Shown: positions 12,905 through 24,884 of the stretch, in pieces
Layout of the letters: each line of letters begins with the position of its first letter
How positions within the stretch are numbered: the stretch's first letter is position 1
NCBI GenBank assembly: GCA_022266195.1
Contig: WHVY01000010.1
Coordinates: 74,501 to 138,500, forward strand
Reading direction: 5' to 3'
Source: Tetranychus cinnabarinus
Taxonomy: Eukaryota > Arthropoda > Arachnida > Trombidiformes > Tetranychidae
Length of the DNA: 64,000 bases
Notes under the pieces: model-generated
What the model saw: the letters and a program-made list of their open reading frames with translations, nothing else
Database searches by the model: none
Told to the model about the DNA's origin: nothing
Program-made: the position numbers and the translations under genes

Positions 12905-14270
12905 TACTTGGTGTGCAAATAACTTCTTCAGTTGTTCCAACTAATCGATATCCAGCTTAGTTTACATCTTTGATTTGGGATACCGGGACACAACGAGGGA
13001 CAATTTACTCCTTCGGGAAATTCATTGATGGGCAATCCTTCTGGAACAGGGGAACAGACCAGTCTTGACATTTGGATTGTATACAACGAGGGATGGGTTG
13101 TTTCCATTGACCATTTGGACCACAGGTTAAAGAGCTCGAGCCTTTTGATGGAAACATTCATTGAAACACAGAAATATTTATTGTTTCTAATCTTAAAATC
13201 CAAGTTGTTCAACCCAGTCGAATGATACACTGACGCCATAAAATGAGCACACAGAGAGATTGTCAGATTTGGCGCAAATTTTGAGCTAACTCTGATCAAA
13301 TTCAAGCAAAAAGATTCCTCAATCCATCTGTTGGCACCAGAATTAACTGATGTCCAGCCTCGATCCCATTCACTCAAACATTCTTGACCATCTCCTTTAA
13401 CCACTGAGCTATGTAATTTATTTAAATGAAATATATAATAAATGAAGCCTCTCGTGAAAACAGACATTAATACTTTTGTTTAAATGTGTTAAACGTAATC
13501 AAACGCATAAAAACAAATGACTCTTGCGTTTTCTTCAAGAAATATCTTAGTGAGCATGAAACGCGGCTCATTGTAGCAGTTTTCACTCGACTGGGAAGGC
13601 TTGTAATTTTTCGTTGGCTATTTACCCTGAATCACATACCCTGGATTACATCTAAATGTACAAATATCATCACAACCGGCATTATTACAGTTACCCTGTG
13701 AAGTCAAGTGTGGCCATGTTAGCTATTTCTGGCCAAATGATGGATGAACAGGTACTTACAGAACCGTCCCATTGACCACTAGGTAAACAAGAGATTGATG
13801 AAGGACCATTTAGGATGGTGCAATATGGACATGAGAGCCGACAAGTTGAACCAGATAGAATATTTGAGTCAGATGACTGTGAGCCTTGAGGATTAACACA
13901 TGAAGCGTTAGACAGTCTGTCTGTTCCAGCAAAAGTCAAAGTAATTGGTATTCCAATGAGGGTTTACTTAAACTCCAGGTTCCATCCGTTGTACAAGTTA
14001 ACAAAGATTGGCCTACCAAAAGATAACCGGGGTTACAAGAGATCGAGCAAGTGTTCAAAGATACGATCAATTCACCAAAACATGATCTAGTCATTAAAGC
14101 GTTAGCCACCAGAGCTAAAGGGTTACAGCGTCCAATCTGCTGACATCTTGGAGGTAATTGACTTCATTAACTTGTACTCAACCAAATATAACGATCTGGT
14201 CCAATAAACTGGTATCCTGGGTTACATGTGAATGACAAAATTGATCCAGGAATGATAACAGAATTTGTTT
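12905..14270 (-). pseudogene. Broken sushi (CCP) domain gene
   Basis: On the minus strand several pieces carry sushi-domain hallmarks. The piece at 14270-14165 has FTCNPGYQFIGP and starts after a good acceptor (CTTTACAG at 14271-14278). The piece at 14158-13965 has CQQIGRC, SCNPGYLLVGQ and TDGTWS. The piece at 13925-13755 has CRLSCPYC and SGQWDGS. The piece at 13692-13615 has CTFRCNPGYVIQGK and ends in TAG. The piece at 13155-12905 has LTCGPNGQWKQPIPRC, then GLPINEFPEGVNC, then AGYRLVGTTEEVIC. Each domain normally has four cysteines, a Trp and a GY motif. Reading through needs several frame changes, including one extra A in a homopolymer near 13150, and meets in-frame stops, for example TAA right after the piece at 14165. 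Upstream exons are missing; the decayed mariner lies there instead. A 179-residue open frame (13467-12928) covers part of the last pieces. I read it as a decayed fragment of a CCP-rich secreted or adhesion protein. Assembly indels are the alternative. Confidence 0.6.
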
Positions 14271-14886
14271 CTGTAAAGATAAAAAATCAACCAAATGAGT
14301 AATGAAACATGACTTCAATTATAATCACAAGATACAAAACAATGTTACATATCCAGAAGAAATGAAGTTTTTATCAATGGATTAACTTCAAAAATTGTTT
14401 TTACTCTAAAGTAACTATTGCCAAGAGATAATATCTGACTGATAATATTTACACTTTACATTAAGGTTACACTTTACATTGAAAAAGTGTTAACATTAAC
14501 ACCATCATCTCGAATACATAACAACAACTCTCATGTCTGTTCGTTACTTGAAGCCTAAACCATAGGCAGAATAACTTTCCGTGCGATTATTTTTTAAATA
14601 AATTTAAAATATTGTTTCAAAAGCGTCATTATGTTTATTAAAACTCAATAGACATTTTAATATCTAATCAAAAGAAAGTGAAGCAACTCACTATTATAAT
14701 CGGTCAGTACCATAATTTATGTTATGTTTACTTCTAAATCTGACCACTGTTGGAATCAATGTGATTACGATTAATCTGCAACTTGTGATCGTTACAGACA
14801 ATTGGCACTTTGCAGTTATTGAGAGGTTATGTTACATCAACTCAACAAGATTAATCCATGAAGTTGAAACAAAGTGAATTGGTATT

Positions 14887-15960
14887 ATGCCTCGTTACTC
14901 AATTGAGGAAAGAGTTTTTCTAGTTTCGAATTACTAAATTACTTACTTTCTGCTGTTGGTGAAAGTGCATCTGCGCTACTCAGAAAATGGTCTAGTGCTT
15001 ATAAAAACAAGCCAAAACCACAAATTGCTACCATCATGGCCTTAATAAGAAAATGGGAAGCAACTGGCAGTGTTCAAGACGATACTAAAGGAATGGCTTC
15101 AGCTAAAGTTACTCAAAGGACTCCAGAGAAAATTGAACAGGCTAGAGCCATCATGGATGCTGAACCGTCAACCTCAGTACGACAACTCGCTCAACAAGTC
15201 GATGTTAGTGTAGGCACAGCTTGGCAAATTAACCGAAAAGATTTGAACATTTTTCCCTATAAAATGCAAGTTGGACAGCCATTGGATCAAGAGTCTTGCG
15301 AGAAAAGAGTTGCTTTTGCCAATGAAATTTGCGAAGTTCTTGCCACGCCTGATTCACCGATGGATCCTTCTAAGATAATTTTTTCGGATGAGGCGCATTT
15401 TTGGCTCAATGGTTTTGTTAACCGCCAAAACTATCGCATTTGGGGAATACGGGGCACCCTCAGAAAATTGGTGTGGTTTAACAGCGTCTGGAATTGTTGG
15501 CTTTTTATTTCTTGAGCAAACGATAAACTCTGAGCGCTATAAAGCTTTATTGGAAGAAGAGATTTTACCTGAGCTGAGAGATAAAGACTGGGTTTTGGGT
15601 CATTGGTCCCAGCAGGATGGAGCTCCGCCCCATTCAACTAACATGATACGTGATCTACTCCGAGAGCACTTCGATGATCGTGTCATAGCTAAAAAACTTC
15701 AGGTCAAGATTTGGTGATGGTTACGAATGGCCTCCTTATAGTCCCGACTTGTCTCCGTCGGATTTTTATCTATGGGGATATGTCAAGGATAACATTTATA
15801 GAACCGCCCAAAATCATTATCTGAGTTAAAATCAGCTATAAAAACTACCATAGAAAGTATTCCAACCGAAATTTTCCCTAAAGTTATCCAACATTTTTGC
15901 AAGCGGATTCGCTATGTCATGCCCACAGAAGGACCTCACTTTGAAAATATTCTCAATTAA
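14887..15960 (+). mobile_element. Frameshifted mariner/Tc1-like transposase
   Basis: A DDE-family transposase of the IS630/Tc1/mariner superfamily, broken by about four frame changes. It starts at ATG 14887 (MPRYSIEERVFL) and hits TAA at 14935-14937. The reading resumes in another frame (YLLSAVGESASALLRKW) and runs through a helix-turn-helix region (SVRQLAQQVDVSVGTAWQIN). The catalytic-core motifs are FSDEAHFWLNG near 15385, QQDGAPPH near 15615, and WPPYSPDLSPSDFYLWG near 15730. Further frame changes lie near 15440, 15710 and 15815; the C-terminal part ends at TAA 15958-15960. The three catalytic acidic residues appear as D, D, D. Possible decayed terminal inverted repeats lie near 14557-14600 and 16000-16050 (both contain an AACTTT...GCGA block), but the match is weak. 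It cannot make an intact transposase, so it is a dead copy. Confidence 0.85.
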
Positions 15961-16060
15961 TTTCCTGTTTTGATCAAAAAATAAATACAAAATTTCAAAT
16001 CGATCCAGTAACGTATTCAAAAGTTATTCGCAAAAAAGTTGTGTGGTAGGCGAATTAACA

Positions 16061-16529
16061 CGCGGTATGTACCAATACAATTAAAAATTAAACCATGAAA
16101 AAGGTCTTCGATCCTTGGTTCATCTCTTATTAAAATTTACTGACGTTTATCGTAAAAAGACTTGACCAGTTGAGCTTGGAGTTAATCACAAATTACAATC
16201 TTAATTTAGAGGGAATCACAATTTAAAATACAAGGATAAACCTCTTGGTAATCTCTGCCAGACTCTATTCATGTTATATCATGTATTGTCAGGGTAGATA
16301 TCAACAGTGAGAATGGTTGCCAACTTAATTTACACAAAGAGCTCTCAGGTTAAGAATCTGGTGAAGACAAAGATGAAAAATTTGATGAGCTGGATAATTT
16401 TAATGATATAAGCACAATAATCACAATGAAAACATCGGCGCTGTGTCGACCGTGTTTCTTGACAACCCTTTAAACTCACAGTTCACATCACTAGCAGTAA
16501 CGACTGAAAAATGTATCTTTTTTGTTATT
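16061..16529. other. Non-coding stretch between decayed elements
   Basis: AT-rich sequence between the mariner copy and the LINE-like remnant. I see no open frame, splice-site pair or repeat that I can place; part of it may be the 3' portion of the decayed retroelement. Confidence 0.3.
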
Positions 16530-17190
16530 TCATACAATGTTTTAAGTAGTAGTTCTTTTATATTTGACGGAAATATATATATGTTACTTTAATATATGCA
16601 CTACACATTATGATTCCTTTGTTTCTTTTTACAATCAGGGCAAGGATGAGATTGGGTGATGATTTATCATAAACCAGTATTTTTAGGTCATTTGAGGCAA
16701 CTAACACTGTTTCATCACTTATTATAACATTGTCTGATCTCACAAAGTCGGTTTAAATTTGTCTGTTTGCTTCTTCTATTGATGATATTGAGTTTGGAAT
16801 TCGTAGTCCCTGAATTATGAAGTTTTATGTGAGTTCTTTTGATTTGGCAACGTTTAGATGATAGAGGTTAATCCATTGGGAGGGTTGGAGGGAGGACGAG
16901 CCATTCTGATTCGAAGACGATTCTTGTGACATGTTTGTCGATGTATTCTCGAATACGTGGACACTTTCAAGTTGCTATTTTATGGTTATTGTTGGAATAA
17001 GTGCAGCTGGCGCAGATATCTTGAAGATTGCTTGTAGAATGCGGGAAAGAATTTAGGTCGTGTTGTTGTGAGCACTTTTTGCATTTGGGCGCATTTGTGC
17101 AAGTGTTGTAGGAGTGGTCAAGTTTTAACACAAAGTAATAATTATGTGATCATAGGCTTGAACTGTGTATTCGAATGATGAGATCTATAA
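16530..17190 (-). mobile_element. Decayed LINE-like retroelement fragment
   Basis: Reading the minus strand from about 17190 downward gives a zinc-knuckle region: DHSYNTCTNAPKCKKCSQQH followed by ICASC, then HKIAT, a stop where W is expected, and KCPRIREYIDKHVTRI. This C-x2-C...H...C layout ending in a WKCP-type motif is typical of the nucleocapsid-like end of ORF1 in many arthropod non-LTR elements. A second, frame-disrupted stretch follows (16885-16530), with QWINLYHLNVAKS, then SDNVIISDETVLVASNDLKI and IIMCSAYIKV. That resembles the start of an apurinic-endonuclease domain. Stops and frame changes show it is dead. No reverse transcriptase domain is left here. The assignment rests on motif order only. 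Confidence 0.55.
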
Positions 17191-17414
17191 GTCAGCATCA
17201 AGAAGTTTGTTTCTGTTGCGGCTACTAATAGAGAGTGTCGAAAATTTACTCAAACTCTTCATTTCTGTTCTCTTTCCATTCTTCTTTTTCTCTAAGAATT
17301 TACTGATCAATTTGAAATCTAATTTTCTTTAAATATTTTTATCAAATTCTAATTTGTGCTCATATTCTATTTTATTTATTTTAACTGTTTTTTCTACTAT
17401 TGTCTAAAAACTAT

Positions 17415-17586
17415 TTCTATTTCTACTCACCATGTCACTTCGTCTTCGACCGCAGTCTCGCTCAAATATTATCGTCGTCCATTACTTGTGAAGATTATTT
17501 GAGATGGCGTAAAGTTTATTTTCATCCGTCGCTACATTGTTCACCCTACAACTCACCTCTAATCCTGAGACCAAGAGGATTTTGAG
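17415..17586 (-). repeat. Diverged inverted copy of the 182-bp repeat
   Basis: The reverse complement of the 11981 monomer aligns along this segment. Shared blocks include CGTCTTCGACCGCA, ATTACTTGTGA, TTTTCATCCGTCGC, ACATTGTTC and ACTCACCTCTAAT, ending with AGGATTTTGA. It is a single, clearly older copy in the opposite orientation to the array. It lies a few hundred bases upstream, on the minus strand, of the LINE-like zinc-knuckle region. The 61-residue open frame at 17400-17585 is explained by this repeat and is not a gene. Confidence 0.85.
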
Positions 17587-17925
17587 ACTAGTTTGGAAGA
17601 CATTTGCCTTTGTTAACACAGTGACTTTATTGATTTCTTAATCATGATTGTTGTGTTAACATTTGAATGATTCATTAATGAACCTACGATATATGGTGGT
17701 CTTTGGAGAACAATGAATTACAATGGATTTTCATTGGAAACGCTGTCAGATATGGTCGATAAAAATAAGAAAATAACCGAAAATGTTGGACATTTTGTTT
17801 TACTCATAATTCAATGGGCTTTAGCAAAAATATGAGGAGACAAGAAAAAATGATTATCATAAAGATAAAGATTGACTTGATTGTTGAATCCATTTATGAA
17901 TCTATGAGATTATCACTATAAAAAA

Positions 17926-20900
17926 TCACCACACCGAACATTTACGTATGGGATTCATTTTTGATCCTAATGGACAATTGAAAGTTGCTGAAAATTCTGG
18001 AATGTTGGACATTGGACCGATCACTCTGAAATATTAAACAAGAAAAAAAATTTAAAATGAAATACCAAACCATGGAAAGCTGATGCTTAATTTCATTTAA
18101 AATATCTGAAAAATTACCTGAACCTTCCTGGACTATGTTCATCTCGCAACAATTGGTTTTGGAGAGCTGATTTACTTTGTTTTTCACACCAAAACTGTAA
18201 AAATCAAGAGAAGAAGTTGATTCAGAATTCTGATCAAACCAATAGTCCAATCAAAACTTAAACCACATGATAATTTCATTAACTTACATTGGCAGCCCCA
18301 ATCCAAAATAGTTTGTCGGGAGTGAATTCTAATCCTGGTAATGGCGGTTCTTGTGGTCTTCCTTTAGCCCAAGATTCGTAGGCCTGAAACAATTGAGTAA
18401 TTTATTAACTGAGTCGATACGAGCAAGAAAAAAGAGCTTGAATAAAAGAAAATAAGAAAACTCGTACACATTCAAATTTTACTCTAATATGCGATTGTAA
18501 TTCCGAGTTTTCTTGGTTCTTTTCTTGTCTATAACCATTTTCTCACCTTAAGAGCCAGCTTAAGACCACCGTTATCAGCCATATTTTCACCTTTACTCAA
18601 ATCTCCACTAAGAGTCATGTTTAATTCATCAACGGAATACCCGTCATATTGATCAATCATGCATTGTATTTTTTTACGAAACCTAGAGTCTGTCTCGTTA
18701 TCCCACCAATCCTGCAGATTTCCCGTCTCATCGAACTGTTTCCCTCTTTCATCGAATCCATGAGTAATTTCATGTCCAATCAAGAATCCAAAGGAAGCAA
18801 AATTTAAGTAACTGAAAATTGAGTCAATGAAAAGCCAATGTTATTTTGATTATAAATGAGAAAATATTCATTTTCAGGAAATTATAAATATAATAGATAT
18901 ACTCACTAAGGTCTATCTTTCTCAAAAAATACACCTTGTAATAAAGCTGCGGGAAGCTGAATCTTATTTTCAAGTGGATTATAAAAGGCATTTACTATGG
19001 CAGGTTGCGTTTGTTTCCACCATCTAAATGGTTTAAAGTGGGAAAATAAATTAGAAAGGATAAATGAAGAACAAACATTGATTACTAACATTTCAGAGGT
19101 TTTCCGTCCGTACTGACTAAGGTCACGTTCTTTATTCCATCGCTTTAAAAGCAATATATTCTGAGTGAATTCACCATTATCTAAATTTAACTGTAAAAAG
19201 AAACAGAAAGGGGTAAACAAAGCTGAAAATTAAATTCAAATTTTGCACAGAAAGTATTTATAAATATAATACATTTTCGTAAAATTGATCAACCAATGTA
19301 TGGTTGCGAATCTGTTCAGGATAAGCGATATAAGCATCCATTGCTTTCACTTTTTTCAATGCCATTTGTTTGGTTTCCTCTCCCATCCAATCAATTCGTT
19401 CAAGTATTCCAACAAATTCATTTTTAATGTACTGGAAAGCCATGGTTGCCTGAAAAATAGTCAAAAAAGAAACAAATTAGACAAAAATCTTCAAGATGCT
19501 AGAATCGATCATTTTTACGACACAAAAGGGTTTTCATTATGTATTAATACTTGAATATTGTTTTTTTGTGTTGATAAGTCTAATGTTTTAAGGTTAAACG
19601 AGCTCATCAAAATTAAATGATGTCATATTACTTTCAAGGTTGATTAACTGAATAATGTCAAATCAAAATAGCTTGTTGACTATTGTCAATTGTGAGAGGT
19701 ATGATAATATTGTTAAAAAAATGAATAGCATAAATATCACTATTTCACGAATAAAAAAGAAAAAAATCTTTCTATTAATTTTATCTTTAGCCATCTTAAC
19801 TGACCAGTTATCCTTGGAAAATTAACAAAATGTTTTGAATAATTCATAACCATTAGCTATTATACTCTTGAATTGACTTTAGATGTGGTAAATACATTTA
19901 GATCTTAAAGGTGAGGACAGATAAGGTTAAACAGTATTTTCCCAAGTCAGCGACTTTCAAGTGACTAACCATTTTCTTTGTTTCGGGGTCACAATGATTT
20001 CTCACATAAAGACTAGAGAGTGCAACATCCATTCCTTGGTCCATCATGTAATCTAAACACTCTTCCCACCGAGGTTTATCAGATTTTACACCTTCGTGGA
20101 AAATATTGTAACCATCTCTCCAATCCTTGGATAGATAAGGCATTAATTCATAGATTACTCGCCATACTATGTAGTTATGAAGGGCACTGAAAGAAAAATT
20201 TTTAATCAATTTCTTGCAAATAAATGATCATTTTAAGGCTACTGTTACATACGTTACATCAATCTGAGGAATAAAATCGTTCAAGTTTTTGATATAATCT
20301 AGATCAAATACAACTATCTGTTCATCAGCTCTTAAATTTTTTTTAACCAAGCCACCCAATAATCTGAACCAGTCAATCTATCAAGTATAAACAAGTCGTT
20401 ATTAAAGTCGTTAAAAGTAAAATTAAGGGGAAAATAAATTACGTTAGGTGTAATTTTATGGAGCTCTCCAATGGTCATCTTGTTATATACTTTAGAGTAA
20501 TCACGTCTCATTTCTGCTGATGTCATAAACTGTTAGAAATGGATTTAATTATTAATTAGTGGTTCTGAATGGTATACTAATGAATGATCAGAAGGTTGAC
20601 CATTAGACAGTCATTTTGTACCTGAGCAAGAAGCTTCTCAAACTTTGTTATTGTTTCGATTGCGAGTTGTATGTCAGGGTTGATGCTATAACCCAATCTG
20701 CTAACTGCATGCTGTACCAGGATGGTATAGCTAGCTAGATAACTATCTTCAGTGTATAATCCTTTATGTTTCAAGACGAGTTCAGCTTGATCGATCTAGA
20801 CATAAAAAGAAAAAAAAATGTTGGTTATGTCTCATTTCATGTAGGTTTAGAAAGATACAAAACTAGAGTAATGAGCACCAAATAAATGATCAATTTAGTC

Positions 20901-23900
20901 TTAAAGACAAATGATACAGTTTTAGTAGAAAGCTTTGAATGGAGAAAATTAGAGTAATCTAAACTTACGGCTATTATATTATTGGAAGTATTTTTTAGAT
21001 CAGGTCCAATATCGATTGCAATAAGGAAACTGAAATTAACTCCTAACTCTTTCAATTTCAACACAATATCAGCAAAGTCAAGTTGACTGAAGTAACTGAT
21101 GGTGTTGCTCGTACTTAACCATCCACCGAAAGCGGTAATGATGTTAATTAATGGTTGATTAGCACGACTTTCGATAGCATCTGTTAATTTGCAAAGAGAA
21201 AAAATAAATTTGATATTTAGTTGAGCAGGATTCTTGAAGAAACAATCGGTTTCGATATAATTTACCAACATTGGTGCAAGTCTTGTACATGTTGATCAAT
21301 TTCGTTTCATAGGAAGACCGACGGAGCTTCCTGAAATTATCAGCAAGATTATTGATGTCCACTAATTAAAAAGATAGTAAAATAAAACAAGTGATTAAAA
21401 ATCATTGTTTAAAAAAAACTGGAAAGAAACACTTTAAATAAACACAACAAAAAGACCGCGTAAAAGTGAAATAGCTTATCAAGCTTAAAGTTGAACAATG
21501 GCGACTACAGTTAAAAACAAACGGCTTAACCTGTTAATCATCAGCTAACAGCAGTTTCAACTTTTTTCTTGATTGGAAGTACAAATATCATCATTAACCC
21601 ATTAAGTTTGATATAATCTCTCACCGTCAGTTAGGATTATTAAAAATTAAAAAAGTCAAACCTCTTAATTTGTTGTAAACTATTTCTTGGATCTTATTGA
21701 GTGTTCCGATACGGTTTTTTCCATGAGGAAGTATTGTTTCATTAATCCATCCTCCACAAGCAAATTGGTAAAAATCATCACATGGATCAACCGAGGTATC
21801 AAGATTTTTAATTATAATTGATGCTGCACCAATAGATTATCACAATAATAAAAGGGATTATTTCAGCTTTAATTTTTAAATCTGGTTTTGTTAATGGTAA
21901 GTAGTGGTACTTTAGTATTGATACATTTGAACACTTCTTACCAGCTTCAATGCATCCTTGGGTTAAGCATACGTCTAATGGTTGCTCATCTGGAAGAGAA
22001 ATATAAAGATTCCGATTAAGATTACTACAGTGATTTACAAATTGTGAATGTGAAACAAATTGCAGATTTGATTTGAAATAAACTTAGGATAAGTAAAAAT
22101 ATCTAGCTAAAGATGATCTACCGGATGGAAAGACTGATTGCCGCAAAACATAAATCTTCATTTAAAGATGCAGCAAGGTAAATACCATTTAATCGTGAAT
22201 AACCAATCCTTGATTAAAATTATAATAATTATCATTTCAAAGTAGTCAAAACCAATCTTGATAATACAACTAAATTGGTTGCTTCTTTATTTCAGAAATA
22301 AGTCATTGTCATACAATTTCCAGATTGGCCATCATCCGATTGAATAATTGTTTACCAATTTTAATTTGTTTTCCAACTGAGGATTGACACCAAAGGGTTA
22401 AGGTGATTAATTGATTATCGTTAAACCTTGATCGGTCTATTAGAATGTCCTTGGAATAAATTATTATTTACCTTTCTAATCAAATTTTATTTCCCTATTT
22501 TTCAGAACCAATATCAATTGATTGGTAAAGTCGATTATCAATGGAAAGTAACTTATGGTCACGGAAAAAGTACTACAAAACCAATCAATAATGGGATGAT
22601 TGAAAAGCGTGAATACAACTTTAATAAACTTTCAATAACTTGAAATGGCCAAGGGTGTGCATAAATCAACAATAAAATTGGGTTTCAGAAGGTAAATGGT
22701 CCAACTGAGAACATCATCAAGTACAATCTATTTTGGTACATCTCATAACAAACCAATTATCACCACTTTCATCATCAGTATTTTCTGCTTGTGGTTAATT
22801 TGAGTGGAAGGTGGCAAAATGTGATTCATGATCGGTAAACAATCAAATCTGAATCTTCAAAAATGAGTAAAAAGGTCAGTCCTCGTGAAATGTTCATTAG
22901 CTTGATTACCATAAGATCACAATGAATCTCATAACTGTTCCACTTACCTTCAATATTTTCCACTCAATATTCACTAATATTGTTTATCTTCGAGGCCCTC
23001 AATTCTCAAAATGATCACGAAATCAGGGATATAATTTTTTCGTTCTTTACTATCCAATGACACTCATTAATAATTATTGTACAGCAGAGTAGGAGTTTAA
23101 AATTAGTTTATGTCAACTGCTAAAGTCAAATATGGGCAACATTTTGTAATTTGTGCCATAAGGTTTAGATTACAATAAGACTCATGATTACTGCCAAAGG
23201 ATATATTAATAGCAATACAGGGTCACTTTTCATTAGACAATTGTAATTAGATTTTATGACATGGAGCTGTAATTGAAGACTTATTGCAAGACGATTAGCT
23301 CATTTCATCTTAAATTTTACTATAACTTTACTGATATTTCTTGATGATTACTATTTTGAAGGTAATTTCATTGTAATCTTTTCCTCTTTACATTATTGTT
23401 TAAAGAAACAGCAACACATAAATTATTGGATACAAAATGATGTAAAAAAATCCCAAAAACCTGTTACCTCAACAAAGTAGATTTCAATGATTAACTGAAT
23501 AATACGTTCGTTTTCTTGTTTATTAGTTCATGATTTTCTAACCTAAAACTCACATATTTTTTCACTAACTTATCAGGTTAAACCCTATGTACAATTGCAA
23601 TCGATGAAAACGAACTTAGGAATCTATCATTGAATTGGCATTCGTTCGCTCATGGATACTTTTCACTGGATTTGTTTTTTGGATTATATTTGCTGATATG
23701 AAGATTATCTTGTGGTATCATAACTAAATAAACCTACGCGTTCATTTTCCTGATGCCTTTTCTTGCTGACTGTTTTGTTCTTTAACTCAACATAACGCCT
23801 AATAAATAAGTTACAATGAACGAAATGGAAATGAAGCAGCTTCAATAGATTTGATAATGGTCATGAAATATTTGGTCTTTTGCTATTCAAGGCTGTCAAG

Positions 23901-24884
23901 AGTTCAACGAAGTTTAATGATAAAAAGAGAGGCAACATTTGAATACGAAGAATTAGATTTCTTGAGTTTCTGAAATTTTAACTGCATTGATTTATGTTTT
24001 CACGTTTTCTACTGTTCGTGGCCACTTCACTACCTGATGTGAACGTAAACATTTTGGCAAATATAAACACCTCGATGATTAATTTGAATGATTGATAAAT
24101 TGGTAAGCATAGCTTTTGGAGCCAATTTTTCAGAGATGATTTGAACGCCTCTAAATATTATAAATTATTGTCTAAACATCAAATGATCTAACATTTTATC
24201 CTTGATGGTTAATTATTGTAGACAATCGATTTTAAATGACATATTCAAACCTAAACTGATGGTTGGAAGCAATGTGGAGGGAAATAGCTTTAAGCGCTAA
24301 AGGCAAAGTGCACTGGTAAATATTTTGCTAATTGTTCTCGGATATTTCTGGTTGAAATGCTTCTTTTTATTACTTGTATTTCTGTAATATTATCAATAGT
24401 TACCTTTGTGTTGATGGAAAACGATGTACAAAATAAGGAGAAAAAGGCATAAAAGTGATGTTATTGTTATAAACCGATGGCCAATGGTTCGCAAATTTTT
24501 ACGACTTTGGTGATCAAACCTGGAGAAAATTGGTGAGATAAAAATCAATTTAGTAATTGTTGATGAAATAAAAAATTAATGTATTTTCTTCTTTGAGTTT
24601 AGTTTGCCAAACAAAGAACACAAGTGATTATAATCACAACTGTCATTGTATTAATAATGATGACAAATCTGACAAGATCTTGAATATTTTTGTCATAGCT
24701 GATGCTAACTTATTTACAAAAATTTATTAAATCACATGTCACGCTGAAAACTCGTCAAGGAATGAAGAAAATAGATTTTTGGTTCACAATTTTCTTACCT
24801 GTTAAAGCCTGTTGTTGTCGCTTTCGTCGTCGTTGTCTTGCCATCAATAGGATTTTGATTTAAATCAATGGCAGGATTGGACAT
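17926..24884 (-). CDS. Neprilysin-like M13 zinc endopeptidase
   Basis: Seventeen exons (minus strand, 5' to 3'): 24884-24799, 24519-24404, 21989-21942, 21823-21662, 21361-21266, 21180-20969, 20795-20622, 20529-20443, 20377-20253, 20186-19970, 19449-19273, 19190-19090, 19023-18907, 18811-18547, 18383-18288, 18194-18118, 18025-17926. They join in phase to exactly 751 residues plus TGA, the usual neprilysin length. It is a type II membrane protein: a short cytoplasmic head, then a membrane span at residues 45-63. The ectodomain begins with the M13 hallmarks CLTQGCIEA and DPCDDFYQFACGGW. The catalytic core has NAFYNP, the zinc motif HEITH (586-590), the third zinc ligand and Asp in ENMAD (E648, D652), and the C-terminal CSVW. 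All catalytic residues are present, so it should be an active ectopeptidase cleaving small peptides outside the cell. The start is ATG 24884; a 2.4-kb intron follows exon 2. The exact M13 subfamily is not resolved. Confidence 0.93.

Noticed and set aside
13486..13701. 71-residue + strand open frame
   Set aside because: It lies antisense to the sushi-domain remnant and has no domain, signal or splice context of its own.
17400..17585. 61-residue + strand open frame
   Set aside because: It is produced by the inverted diverged copy of the 182-bp repeat, not by a gene.
22428..22643. 71-residue + strand frame in the neprilysin intron, preceded by an acceptor-like TTTTTCAG
   Set aside because: Joining it to the upstream donor at 22178 gives an immediate stop, and no other donor or family match was found.
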